Below, in pieces: positions 50,207 through 58,693 of a stretch of DNA of 64,000 nucleotides; the first letter of the stretch is position 1; every line of letters begins with the position of its first letter. Source of the stretch: Desulfitobacterium_A sp035539115 (lineage in GTDB: Bacteria > Bacillota > Desulfitobacteriia > Desulfitobacteriales > Desulfitobacteriaceae); NCBI RefSeq assembly GCF_035539115.1, contig NZ_DATLJA010000011.1, forward strand, positions 4,498-68,497, given 5' to 3'. A model generated the notes under the pieces. The model made no database searches and was not told the origin of the DNA. It saw only the letters and a list, made by a program, of their open reading frames with translations. Made by a program: the position numbers and the translations under genes.

Positions 50207-50788
50207 ATGCCAGCGAATGAAGATAAATTATTAAGATGGAGTAGTATTATTGCAACAGTTGGAACGGCTATTTTAGCATTGACGGCACTTATCACTGTCT
50301 ATGTGACCTTAAACGCTTGGAAGGTACAGCGTGAAGATGCTCGACCTTATCTTTCCTTAAAAGAGTCTCCCCAAATTGAGGTGCAAGAGGGGGTCCAATT
50401 AGAGTTTAGGTTTAACAATGTCGGAATCCATCCTGCCGTGAATTTATCGAGCCAATCCATCATTTTTGAACAGAGTCTAAAGCAAAAGCCCATCTATAAT
50501 GAACGCTATGATTTAGTCAATGAAATTCCTAAAGATACGTCTTCAAGCCTGGTGATTGCCTTAACGCCAGAGGAGGTAGGCCAGTCTTCAAATGTGTCGA
50601 ATTCCTATTATCTTGTGGTGTTGTTACAGTATTCTGATCCGGTGATTAATAAACAATATCAACAAAGTCTGCTTCTTAAGTGGAACGGAATCAAGGAGGG
50701 CAAAGCCTTAGCAATTGTTCATGTCCAAGCCCAAGAGAAAGAAAAGATCACACTTTATTTACAGGCGAATCAGGTGAGTCTAAATTAG
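50207..50788 (+). CDS. Hypothetical protein with N-terminal membrane anchor
   Basis: From ATG 50207 (GAGGAGAGG upstream) the 193-residue product has a single helix (SSIIATVGTAILALTALITVYVTLN, residues about 12-36), then a beta-rich outer domain (VQLEFRFNNVGIHPAVNLSS; SYYLVVLLQYSDPVIN). The pattern of an anchor plus an Ig-like or immunity-type domain occurs in many proteins. No family is recognised. Confidence 0.6.
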   Translation: MPANEDKLLRWSSIIATVGTAILALTALITVYVTLNAWKVQREDARPYLSLKESPQIEVQEGVQLEFRFNNVGIHPAVNLSSQSIIFEQSLKQKPIYNERYDLVNEIPKDTSSSLVIALTPEEVGQSSNVSNSYYLVVLLQYSDPVINKQYQQSLLLKWNGIKEGKALAIVHVQAQEKEKITLYLQANQVSLN

Positions 50789-50889
50789 CTCATTGCCCCA
50801 AGTAAGGAGAGAAACAGGTGAAAGTAATGCAAAAATTCTTACCCGCCCGCGTTCATAGTAATTAGGCTAAAAGTTTTAGAATAAGGAAG

Positions 50890-50937
50890 AGAGGGTCTGA
50901 TGCAGAACAATCAATAAACTGCCTCAGACCCTTTAGT
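50890..50937. terminator. Terminator between convergent genes
   Basis: AGAGGGTCTGATGCAG (from 50889) pairs with CTGCCTCAGACCCTTT (to 50933), with mismatches in the stem centre. Confidence 0.65.
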
Positions 50938-50966
50938 ACAGGACTATTCAACTCATTTGTCCGATT

Positions 50967-51650
50967 CTATAACTCTGTCATGACGACCAAATAAACTTCG
51001 ATCGGTCCATGAACACCGATGGAGAGGTCCATCTCAATATCCGAGGTGCGGCTTGGTCCGGAAATCATTTCGATAGCAGCTGGGGGAGCACCCGCAGTGA
51101 GAAGTTCCTCCATAATTTCCGCCAGTTCATCCTTAATCTTCGAACCGGCAAGGAAAGCTAAATGGCGGGGCGGAACAAGGCTAACAGCACGGCCACGCCG
51201 AGCGTTACTTAGCTGAATAAGTGTGCCGGATTGGACGATCCCGTAATCAGCTCCAGTCACGCCGAGTTGGGCCTGGGCGGCTACATTGATCCGCGCTGAG
51301 CGCTCACTAGAAGAATCTGGGTAGGATTGAGTGGTCCAATGCAACTGGTTAAATGTGTTTTGAGCGAAATCAGGTAATTCTCCCCAGGTGATAATCGAGG
51401 TGCTGTTGAGCCATTTCGGTTCGGGATCACCGAACCAACTTTTTAGGGCTTGAACGGCTTCTTCCGGAGTTTGTGCTTTGATCCCTTTACCACCCAGTGA
51501 CTCCCAATTTGCGAGTAGGGTGTCGATTCGTTCCTCCGGACTGTTAAGTTGATAGTGGGGAACCTGGACATTGATCGGCTCGACAGAGGCGGGAGTAGGG
51601 CGTCCTAACTTAAGTGCTAAATGTTTAATGAAATCTTGGTGATCACTCAT
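50967..51650 (-). CDS. lutC: Lactate utilization protein LutC
   Basis: A LUD-domain subunit of the LutABC iron-sulfur L-lactate oxidising complex. The 227 residues carry GVTGADYGIVQSGTLIQLSN, RGRAVSLVPPRHLAFL and SGPSRTSDIEMDLSIGVHGP, the LutC signatures. It is the last gene of lutA-lutB-lutC, and its start overlaps the lutB stop by 4 bases. Confidence 0.92.
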   Translation of the reverse strand: MSDHQDFIKHLALKLGRPTPASVEPINVQVPHYQLNSPEERIDTLLANWESLGGKGIKAQTPEEAVQALKSWFGDPEPKWLNSTSIITWGELPDFAQNTFNQLHWTTQSYPDSSSERSARINVAAQAQLGVTGADYGIVQSGTLIQLSNARRGRAVSLVPPRHLAFLAGSKIKDELAEIMEELLTAGAPPAAIEMISGPSRTSDIEMDLSIGVHGPIEVYLVVMTEL

Positions 51651-53098
51651 TTCTGCTCACCTCGTTGTAGCTCGATTTTTTTTAAACGCCTCTCTAGCAT
51701 CGGCCAGAGATCGTCGAAGGTTTGACGAGGGAGAGGAGTCAAATATCGGCTCTTTAACCAATTTGCAAGCGGAGGGGGTCCCATAACGATTCGGCCGCGT
51801 CGCATAAAGACAAACTGCATGCGGGCTCCCCAATGGACAAAGTGTCGGAGAACTTTCGGATGGGTAAAATAGTAGCGGTAGGCACGGAAGGCCTGATGTT
51901 CGATCGCAGAAGTTTGTCCGGTTAAGACCTTACGATCCCGATGCTTGACGATTAGGTCATGGAGCGGAATTCGTACCGGGCAGGCCTCGGCGCAGGCTCC
52001 ACAGATGGAGGAGAAGTAAGGAAGATGTCCCCATTTTTCATAATCCTGCTCCAGGAGGGGAGTTATAACGATTCCGATCGGTCCAGCGTAAACCGAACCA
52101 TAGGCATGCCCACCGATTTGCCGGTAGACCGGGCAGACATTAAAGCATGAACCACAGCGAATACAGCGTAACGAGGCGCGGAAATCCGGATCTCCAAGAA
52201 TTTCGGAGCGATTATGGTCGAGGATAACGAGGTGCCATTCTTCGGGGCCATCGACATCTCCTTCACGGCGAGGAGGAGTGTATAACGTAGTATAAGCAGA
52301 TAAGCGTTGGCCGGTTGCACTGCGCGCGAGAAGATTAAGCATAACACCCAGTTCTTTAAATGAGGGAACGATTCTCTCCATGCCCATGAGGGTAATCTGA
52401 ACCTTCGGCAGAGTGCTGACCATCCGGCCGTTTCCCTCATTTGTAACCATGGCAATTGTCCCCGTGTCAGCAACGGCAAAGTTACAACCGGAAATTCCAA
52501 TTTCACCGTTAAGGAATTTTTTACGCATTTTTCCGCGCGCGAATTTCGTCAGAGTCGGCGTATCTGAAGTTAAGGAGTGCCCGGCAATCGGTTCAAAAAG
52601 TTTGGCGATTTGATCTCGGTTTTTATGCATCGCGGGGACAATGATATGCGAGGGAGGCTCATGCGCAATTTGCACAATATATTCTCCCAAATCGGTTTCG
52701 ATGACTTCGACACCATCTTTTTCGAGGACGGGATTTAAATGGATTTCTTCCGAAATCATCGATTTTGATTTAATGAGGGTCTTGGCGTTGTGTTTTTGAA
52801 AAATCTCCTGAACCGCGTTGACTGCATCCTGCGGAGTCTTGGCCAGGTGGACATGGCCACCGTTTTTCTCAACATTTTCAATGAGTTGTTTCAGATAATA
52901 ATCTAAGTTAAGAATGACCTGATTCCGAATCTTTTCCCCGGCTTCCCGCCATTCTTCCCAGTCTCCGAGTTGATTCGCGGCATCAAGTTTTTGATGCCGC
53001 AGCTTGTCTGTAGCCCGGCGGGTGGCCATCCGTAGAAAGTCATCCTTGAGTGCTTTATCAAGTGCCTCCTGCATATCATAGGGTTTGTTCTCCGACAT
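51647..53098 (-). CDS. lutB: Iron-sulfur lactate oxidation protein LutB
   Basis: The 483-residue central subunit. An N-terminal LUD (DUF162) domain has KSKSMISEEIHLN and GISGCNFAVADTGTIAMVTN. Two 4Fe-4S motifs follow: CIRCGSCFNVCPVY and CGACAEACPVRIP. HAYGSVYAGPIG is the expected segment after the first cluster. It ends by overlapping lutC. Together with LutA and LutC it converts L-lactate to pyruvate and feeds electrons to the respiratory chain. Confidence 0.95.
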   Translation of the reverse strand: MSENKPYDMQEALDKALKDDFLRMATRRATDKLRHQKLDAANQLGDWEEWREAGEKIRNQVILNLDYYLKQLIENVEKNGGHVHLAKTPQDAVNAVQEIFQKHNAKTLIKSKSMISEEIHLNPVLEKDGVEVIETDLGEYIVQIAHEPPSHIIVPAMHKNRDQIAKLFEPIAGHSLTSDTPTLTKFARGKMRKKFLNGEIGISGCNFAVADTGTIAMVTNEGNGRMVSTLPKVQITLMGMERIVPSFKELGVMLNLLARSATGQRLSAYTTLYTPPRREGDVDGPEEWHLVILDHNRSEILGDPDFRASLRCIRCGSCFNVCPVYRQIGGHAYGSVYAGPIGIVITPLLEQDYEKWGHLPYFSSICGACAEACPVRIPLHDLIVKHRDRKVLTGQTSAIEHQAFRAYRYYFTHPKVLRHFVHWGARMQFVFMRRGRIVMGPPPLANWLKSRYLTPLPRQTFDDLWPMLERRLKKIELQRGEQK

Positions 53099-53100
53099 CT

Positions 53101-53823
53101 CTACATCCCCTTCCCGAGCAGTTGGATAATGTGCATCGCAGGTACTGGGTGCCCGTGTTTCTCTAGATATCCAGAGATATTCATGAGGCAGCCCATATCG
53201 AGACCGGTGAGGATATCAGCGCCTGAGTCAATCACATGCTGCGCTTTTTCCTGAACCATCGCCTCGGAGATGACCGGCATTTTGATTGCAAAGGTTCCGC
53301 CAAAGCCACAACAGAGTTGAGCTTCAGGTAAGGGAACAACCTCAATCCCTTGAATGTGTTCGAGAAGGGTTAGGGGCTCATCCCTAATTCCCATCAAGCG
53401 TGTAGCGTGACACGATGGATGATAAGTTACTTTAGCTTTGTAGCGCGCTCCGAGATCCGGCTGCTTGAGGACATTGACCAGAAACTGGGAAAACTCGTAA
53501 CTCTTATGAATTAGATCGGTTGCCTTTTTAAGATAGACTGGGTCGTTTTCAAACAGGGAAGGATAATTATGATGAATCATTCCGATGCAGGAGCCGCTAG
53601 GTGCGACCACAACTTCACTGTCTTCAAACGCGTCGATCAAGTTGCGGGCTATGGCTCGCGTGTCCTCCGTATATCCCGAGTTAAAGGAGATTTGCCCACA
53701 ACAGGCTTGGTTATCCGGGTAATCCACGGTGTGCCCCAATTGGCTAAAAATTTTGGCCATCGTGACACCCAAATCCGGATATAACATGTTTCCTAAGCAG
53801 GTGATAAAGATCGAGATTCTCAT
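53101..53823 (-). CDS. lutA: Lactate oxidation protein LutA
   Basis: A 240-residue protein with two CCG domains: the first has ACCGQISFNSGY and the second AQLCCGFGGTFAIK. THP-type CxH motif YHPSCHATR follows the family. It would bind a heterodisulfide-reductase-like cluster. First gene of the operon, two bases before lutB; GGAAGGGAC precedes ATG 53823. Divergent from the ABC transporter genes. Confidence 0.93.
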   Translation of the reverse strand: MRISIFITCLGNMLYPDLGVTMAKIFSQLGHTVDYPDNQACCGQISFNSGYTEDTRAIARNLIDAFEDSEVVVAPSGSCIGMIHHNYPSLFENDPVYLKKATDLIHKSYEFSQFLVNVLKQPDLGARYKAKVTYHPSCHATRLMGIRDEPLTLLEHIQGIEVVPLPEAQLCCGFGGTFAIKMPVISEAMVQEKAQHVIDSGADILTGLDMGCLMNISGYLEKHGHPVPAMHIIQLLGKGM

Positions 53824-54005
53824 GTTTCTACAGTCCCTTCCATTGGCAGTGATAAGACGTAAGTTTCCATTATTATGTCTTGGTTGTTTTGGAATTATGT
53901 TGTTCCTTGATCATTTTCCGGGCATAGTGAAAAAAGATGAAAGGAATCACGACTTTTCTGTCGAAAATTAATTATTGTTCTAAAAACAAGGTTAGGGGTG
54001 CAGAA

Positions 54006-54989
54006 ATGAAAAAGAAACACGTGATATTTAGGACGATGGGAGTGTTGCTGAGTTTGATGGTTCTCGCGACAGGGTGCGGGCAATCTCCTCAAGTAACACC
54101 ATCTTCAGAAACACAGGCTAAGCCCGTGAAAATCGGAGTTCAACCCATTGAAGATAACTTCCCGTTCTCAGTGGCTGAAAAAGATGGAATCTTTACCAAG
54201 GCAGGGGTACAAGTAGAGTTAATCAATTTCGCCAGTGCTCAGGAGCGTGATGCCGCACTTCAGGCGGGGCAAATCGATGGAGAAGTTGCCGACATGCTAG
54301 CAGTTGCGCTTATGAAAAAGATCGGAACAGATGTCAAGATTGCCTCGATTGCTTTAGGAACTACACCACAGGAAGGACGTTTTGCAATTCTTTCCTCACC
54401 AAAGTCCAAGATCAAAGATCCCTCTGATCTTAAAGGGGCGACCTTAGGCATGTCGGATAATACGATTATCGATTATGTCTCAGATCAAATGCTCAAAGAT
54501 AAAGGGGTTTCGGGGACTGACGTCAATAAAGTTTCGGTTCCGAAAACACCGGTCCGTGTGGATATGCTTCTCTCTGATCAAATTCAGGCTGCAGTCCTAC
54601 CGGATCCCCTCGCTGCCTTAGCAGAAGCGAAAGGGGCCCATTTGGTCATGGAAGATACCTACCGAAATATTTCCCAAACCGTTTTGCTTTTCCGGACCAA
54701 AAGTATTCAGGACAATCCAGCGGGAATTAAAGCTGTAGTGAGTGCCTATGGTGCAGCAGGGCAAGCTCTCACGAAGGATCCAGAGCAGTACCGTTCGCTT
54801 TTTCTTGAAAAAAATCAGATTCCTGAGCCCATCAAAGATACCTACAAGATCACCACGTTCTCTAAACTTCAATTACCGACGGAGGATGAAGTGAATAGTG
54901 TCATGATATGGATGCAAGATAAGAAGCTGATTCCCCAGGTCTACACGTATCAAGAACTCGTCGACCCAAGCTTGTTACCGAAGCAGTAA
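54006..54989 (+). CDS. ABC transporter substrate-binding lipoprotein (NMT1/SsuA-like)
   Basis: A 327-residue periplasmic-type binding protein held by a lipid anchor. The signal peptide ends in the lipobox LATGC (residues about 17-21 from ATG 54006, behind AGGGGTG). The mature domain reads VKIGVQPIEDNFPFSVAEKD and then DLKGATLGMSDNTIIDYVSD, typical of the NMT1/SsuA/TauA group. It is followed 90 bases later by ATPase and permease genes. The ligand could be a sulfonate, nitrate, or thiamine precursor; the sequence does not decide. Confidence 0.85.
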   Translation: MKKKHVIFRTMGVLLSLMVLATGCGQSPQVTPSSETQAKPVKIGVQPIEDNFPFSVAEKDGIFTKAGVQVELINFASAQERDAALQAGQIDGEVADMLAVALMKKIGTDVKIASIALGTTPQEGRFAILSSPKSKIKDPSDLKGATLGMSDNTIIDYVSDQMLKDKGVSGTDVNKVSVPKTPVRVDMLLSDQIQAAVLPDPLAALAEAKGAHLVMEDTYRNISQTVLLFRTKSIQDNPAGIKAVVSAYGAAGQALTKDPEQYRSLFLEKNQIPEPIKDTYKITTFSKLQLPTEDEVNSVMIWMQDKKLIPQVYTYQELVDPSLLPKQ

Positions 54990-55079
54990 GCCTCATGCCA
55001 GTTCCCTGAAATCGTTTATTCCTGTGCGATAAGCCACGCTTTCGGGTCTTTAGTTTCTCAGAGTAGAGGAGAGGTTCTG

Positions 55080-55835
55080 TTGATAGAGGTCGCTCACTGT
55101 AGTCTCGCTTATGATCAGGGACAAAATCAGGTCAAGGTTTATGATGAGTTCAATTTGGAAATTGAGCAAGGGGAAAGTGTTGTCTTGATTGGTCCCTCAG
55201 GTTGCGGAAAAAGTACGTTGCTTTACCTTTTAGCGGGTCTTTTGAAGCCTACGAGTGGAGAAATTCGGGTGAAGGGAAAGCTTGTAACTAGGACGCGGCA
55301 AGAAACTGCGTTTATTCTTCAGCAATACGGGCTTTTTCCCTGGTTGACGGTTGAAGAAAATGTCAACTTAGGCTTGAAAGTTCGGCATGTTGCGCGGCCA
55401 ACGGCTCGGACAGCTACGGAAAACATCATCCAAAAGATGGGCTTGGGGGAAGTTAAACACCACTTCCCCAGTCAATTGAGTGGAGGACAGAGCCAACGCG
55501 TTGCCCTTGCGCGGGCTTTGACTTTGAAGCCGGACCTGCTGCTAATGGATGAACCCCTCTCGGCACTCGATGCCTTGACCCGGGAGCGGCTGCAAAAACT
55601 TCTGCTCCAGATCTGGCAAGACGAGGGGTTAACCAGTATTTTAGTTACGCATAGCATTGAAGAGGCGGTCTTTTTAGGGAGCCGAATTTTAGTGCTTGCG
55701 GACGGAAGACCGACTCGAATCCTTGGTGAAATTGAAAATCCACGGGTCGGGGAATCGGGTTATCGTCAAAGCGAAGAGTTTTTTAGTAAGACTACCTATG
55801 TACGTTCCCTCTTAGAAGGGGGAATAGAAGGATGA
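55080..55835 (+). CDS. ABC transporter ATP-binding protein (SsuB/TauB-like)
   Basis: A 251-residue ATPase. Walker A is GPSGCGKSTLLYLLAG, the Q-loop segment is FILQQYGLFPWLTVEENV, the ABC signature is LSGGQSQRVALARAL, and Walker B LLLMDEPLSALDALTRERLQ. The Q-Y-G-L-F-P-W pattern is typical of nitrate/sulfonate/taurine importers. TTG 55080 follows GGAGAGG. It overlaps the permease gene by four bases. Confidence 0.92.
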   Translation: MIEVAHCSLAYDQGQNQVKVYDEFNLEIEQGESVVLIGPSGCGKSTLLYLLAGLLKPTSGEIRVKGKLVTRTRQETAFILQQYGLFPWLTVEENVNLGLKVRHVARPTARTATENIIQKMGLGEVKHHFPSQLSGGQSQRVALARALTLKPDLLLMDEPLSALDALTRERLQKLLLQIWQDEGLTSILVTHSIEEAVFLGSRILVLADGRPTRILGEIENPRVGESGYRQSEEFFSKTTYVRSLLEGGIEG

Positions 55836-56590
55836 AAGTTTTCAAAAGTGGATTCTGGGGGTATCTTGCTGCATCTGCGTTCTTATTGTTGGTGTGGCAG
55901 ATTGCAGCTGTGCGTTTAGCAACTCCGATGCTTCCCACGCCAGGGGTTGCCTTTGAGGCAACAGGACGGTTGTTGCAAGGAAAGCTGGGTCAGCATCTCT
56001 GGGTTAGTGCCTATCGAGTTATCCTCTCAGTCTTGATCGCATTATTCCTAGCCCTTCCACTGGGGCTAATTATGGGATATGAACGAAAACTCGATCGTTT
56101 TTTAGCCCCTTTGGTTTATCTGATCTATCCGATTCCTAAAATCGTCTTTTTGCCCTTAGTGCTTCTTTTTCTCGGCTTGGGGGATCGTCCAAAGATCTTT
56201 TTGATTTGGATTATCGTGTTTTTTCAAATTTTAGTTACGACTAGGGATGCGGCCCGGAAGGTCCCTTCGGAAATGATCGCTTCGTTGCGTTCTTTGGGTG
56301 GAAATCGGGCTCAAATCTATAGGCATGTTCTTTTGCCAGCAAGTTTACCGGATGTTCTGACTGCGCTTCGCCTTAGTATGGGAACAGCAATTTCTGTACT
56401 TTTCTTTGCGGAGTCCTTTGCCACGACTAAAGGATTAGGATATTTTATCATGGATGCCTGGAGCCGTTCGGCTCCGGATGAAATGTTCGCTGGAATTATC
56501 ATGATGGCCCTGCTTGGGGTTAGTTTGTTCATGATTGTGGATGGCCTTGAAAAAGTATTATGCCGCTGGCAACATGTTAAAGGCCACTGA
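55832..56590 (+). CDS. ABC transporter permease (SsuC/TauC-like)
   Basis: A 252-residue membrane subunit with about six helices. YLIYPIPKIVFLPLVLLFLG and the EAA loop VPSEMIASLRSLGGNRAQIY with RHVLLPASLPDVLTALRLSMG match SsuC/NtpB-type permeases. The ATG lies within the ATPase gene end (ATGA overlap) and a terminator follows directly. Confidence 0.92.
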   Translation: MKVFKSGFWGYLAASAFLLLVWQIAAVRLATPMLPTPGVAFEATGRLLQGKLGQHLWVSAYRVILSVLIALFLALPLGLIMGYERKLDRFLAPLVYLIYPIPKIVFLPLVLLFLGLGDRPKIFLIWIIVFFQILVTTRDAARKVPSEMIASLRSLGGNRAQIYRHVLLPASLPDVLTALRLSMGTAISVLFFAESFATTKGLGYFIMDAWSRSAPDEMFAGIIMMALLGVSLFMIVDGLEKVLCRWQHVKGH

Positions 56591-56614
56591 TGGCTAATTG
56601 CATCAGTGGCCCTT
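56579..56614 (+). terminator. Terminator of the ABC operon
   Basis: AAGGCCACTGATG (56580-56592) pairs with CATCAGTGGCCCTT (56601-56614) around GCTAATTG, overlapping the permease stop codon. Confidence 0.85.
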
Positions 56615-56631
56615 CTTGAAATGCGGAATCT

Positions 56632-56802
56632 TTACCCGAGAATCGGAACGTTTGGTTCCTCGTACCAGATGGAGATAAGGTGAGCTTGTCCCGAACTTTG
56701 AGTGATTCTGATAATTTTAAGCCAACTATTCTCTTCGAGCCATTGATTAACGTCTCTTTCCAGTAAACGGGAATCGGGAGAGCTAAAAGTCCTAATTTTC
56801 AT
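56632..56802 (-). CDS. Small protein of 56 residues, unknown family
   Basis: ATG at 56802-56800 opens a clean frame to TAA 56634-56632, preceded by AAAGGATG 12 bases upstream. It reads KIRTFSSPDSRLLERDVNQW, then LEENSWLKIIRITQSSGQAH, then ISIWYEEP. The pattern of LE-x-x-(I/V)-N-x-W-L near the start and a final beta strand with I-x-x-I-W-Y is seen in short Firmicute hypotheticals. No function can be given. Confidence 0.6.
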   Translation of the reverse strand: MKIRTFSSPDSRLLERDVNQWLEENSWLKIIRITQSSGQAHLISIWYEEPNVPILG

Positions 56803-56879
56803 TATAAGTGTTCATCCTTTCATTACGCTATCGAGGAGTGATTTACCAATATATATTTTTTTATCAACCCTGATTATTG

Positions 56880-57227
56880 ATCAATTGCTGGCGCAGCGCG
56901 AACAGGTGGCTCTCCTTCGTAAGTTGTACATGAAGTGGGTCAGGAGTTGTTGGAGTTCTTAACCCAGAGAGATGCTAATTCTAAGACAGCAACCTGAGGC
57001 TGATCGAATTCATTTGCTGCGGGATATGGATCGGGCTTATCGGATCCTGATCCTGGAATAGCTAAGCTATATGAAACACTTGCACGAAGATTATCCTTAT
57101 CTTTATTCTCTAGCAGTTCGTACGAATCCTTTTAATCCGAAGGCTCAGGCAGAAATTCAAATATAAGAAGATCAAGTGAATCATTTGTTATTTAATGAAG
57201 CAAAAATGATTCCAAAACATCCCTAAA
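56880..57227 (+). pseudogene. Decayed gene with internal stops
   Basis: A coding-like stretch: AQREQVALLRKLYMKWV in one frame, then PEADRIHLLRDMDRAYRILI, stop, YMKHLHEDYPYLYSLAVRTN, stop, DQVNHLLFNEAKMIPKHP in another. At least two in-frame stops and a frame change. Composition suggests a helical soluble protein. The family is not recognised. Confidence 0.5.
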
Positions 57228-57283
57228 ATCAAGTCTCATGATCTTTCTTCACCTTGGGAAAACTAATTCTGAGGTGATTAGGG

Positions 57284-57484
57284 ATGCCAAGAAATGACGG
57301 GAATAAGAGCCAAAACGAAGATCTAAAAAAGATGGAGCTGACCCTGAAAAATATCCGCAAAAATGAAAAGTTTTTGGCAGAAAATGCAGGAGAGCTCACA
57401 CCCCATCAGCTTAAAGATGTTAAAAAACACTTAGCTTCTAAGAAGAAATTCCTGGAAGAGACTGACGGCACAATACAATCTTAG
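57284..57484 (+). CDS. Small highly charged protein
   Basis: A 66-residue Lys/Glu-rich helical protein (EDLKKMELTLKNIRKNEKFL and QLKDVKKHLASKKKFLEETD) with coiled-coil potential. GAGGTG precedes ATG 57284. No family is known to me; it lies near a SASP gene and may be spore-related, by position only. Confidence 0.5.
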   Translation: MPRNDGNKSQNEDLKKMELTLKNIRKNEKFLAENAGELTPHQLKDVKKHLASKKKFLEETDGTIQS

Positions 57485-57610
57485 AGATTATGTGATCGAA
57501 GGAATGCAAGAGCGGGTAACTGCTCTTCATTTCTTCGCTGTATTTAGCTAACAAATAATAGGGAAGGGGTATCCAATAATGGATTCCCCTTCCCGCATGT
57601 ACAGAATCGC

Positions 57611-57817
57611 TTAGAGACGGCTACCCTTTTTAAGGTTTTCTTCGGCGAATTGAATCATGCGTTTTGTCATTTGACCCCCAACAGACCCGTTTTCACGGCT
57701 TGTGCGGTCGCCACCAAGTTGAACACCCAATTCGTTTGCAATTTCATACTTGAATTGATCTAAACCTTGCTCTGCGCCTTGAGCAGCTGGTGCGTTAGTG
57801 TTTCTTTCTCCTGCCAT
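57611..57817 (-). CDS. Alpha/beta-type small acid-soluble spore protein
   Basis: A DNA-coating spore protein of 68 residues. The two conserved segments are present: KYEIANELGVQLGGDRTSRE (GPR cleavage region near EIA) and GSVGGQMTKRMIQFAEENL. AGGAGG precedes ATG 57817. This is direct evidence that the host forms endospores. It stands alone, as SASP genes usually do. Confidence 0.95.
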   Translation of the reverse strand: MAGERNTNAPAAQGAEQGLDQFKYEIANELGVQLGGDRTSRENGSVGGQMTKRMIQFAEENLKKGSRL

Positions 57818-57947
57818 GATGGGTTCCCTCCTTAAAATTTAAGATTGGTTAATGGGACACCCTTATTATTTGCGAAACGCTTTTCTTTACTCAGGTAAAT
57901 GTTGTTTTTCAGTCAAGAGATACCCAGTATTGGCTATTAGAGGAAGC

Positions 57948-58403
57948 TCATCCTTCTTGGGTACATATAGCCATTGCTTCTTCAGCTGAAAATTCTTCAT
58001 GAACAATCTTTTCAACTCCAGGGTAGTAGGTATCAAAACTTTGAGAACCATTCCAGATGAGATTCATCATTTGTTCCTGGGAAGGTTCAGTATTTGCAAG
58101 ATCCAGGTAAGTTCGGAAGCGAATTTCCCCGTCGTCCATATCCATTTCGAAATTACCGTTCGCGAGTTCGTAATTGATGCGGTTCATGAAATTACAGATC
58201 TCGATTCGTTTGGGGAACGGAATTTTGTGCTTAATATGCGTATTACAGAGAAGGGATTCTTGCTCTTCATCCACAATAATAAAACAATGAAAGTCAGAGT
58301 TGACTCCTCGAATTTCCAAACGGAGAATTTCATTCTTGTCATCATGATCAAATTCCCAGCCATTTTCAGTTAGCGTTTGATAGAGAATTTGAAACAAAGT
58401 CAT
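57948..58403 (-). CDS. YbjN-domain protein
   Basis: A 151-residue soluble protein. FDHDDKNEILRLEIRGVNSD, RIEICNFMNRINYELANGNF and IRFRTYLDLANTEPSQEQMM show the two-strand, helix, two-strand, helix order of YbjN/T3SS-chaperone-like folds. The function is unknown. GGGAGA precedes ATG 58403. It is divergent from prfC. Confidence 0.75.
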   Translation of the reverse strand: MTLFQILYQTLTENGWEFDHDDKNEILRLEIRGVNSDFHCFIIVDEEQESLLCNTHIKHKIPFPKRIEICNFMNRINYELANGNFEMDMDDGEIRFRTYLDLANTEPSQEQMMNLIWNGSQSFDTYYPGVEKIVHEEFSAEEAMAICTQEG

Positions 58404-58693
58404 CTCCCTAATCCTCCCTTACGGATGCACAATTCTTCTTTGTTGTTTCCACATCCATGTTGAGGATTCCTGCCAAGTCGTCTTTCATATTAATAATAAT
58501 AGAGAAAGCGAAATCTCTGATCTTAAATCTAAATAACTTGGTGACTTAGTGATCCAACAGGGTATTCGCAATGATTCTTTGGCATGATATAATATAAGTC
58601 TATGAATAAGTTGTACCTGATGCCTAACAGCATAATTCATAATAAGATATGAGGAAAAGACAGAGCGAGATTATTTCATATTAAGGAGTTTAG

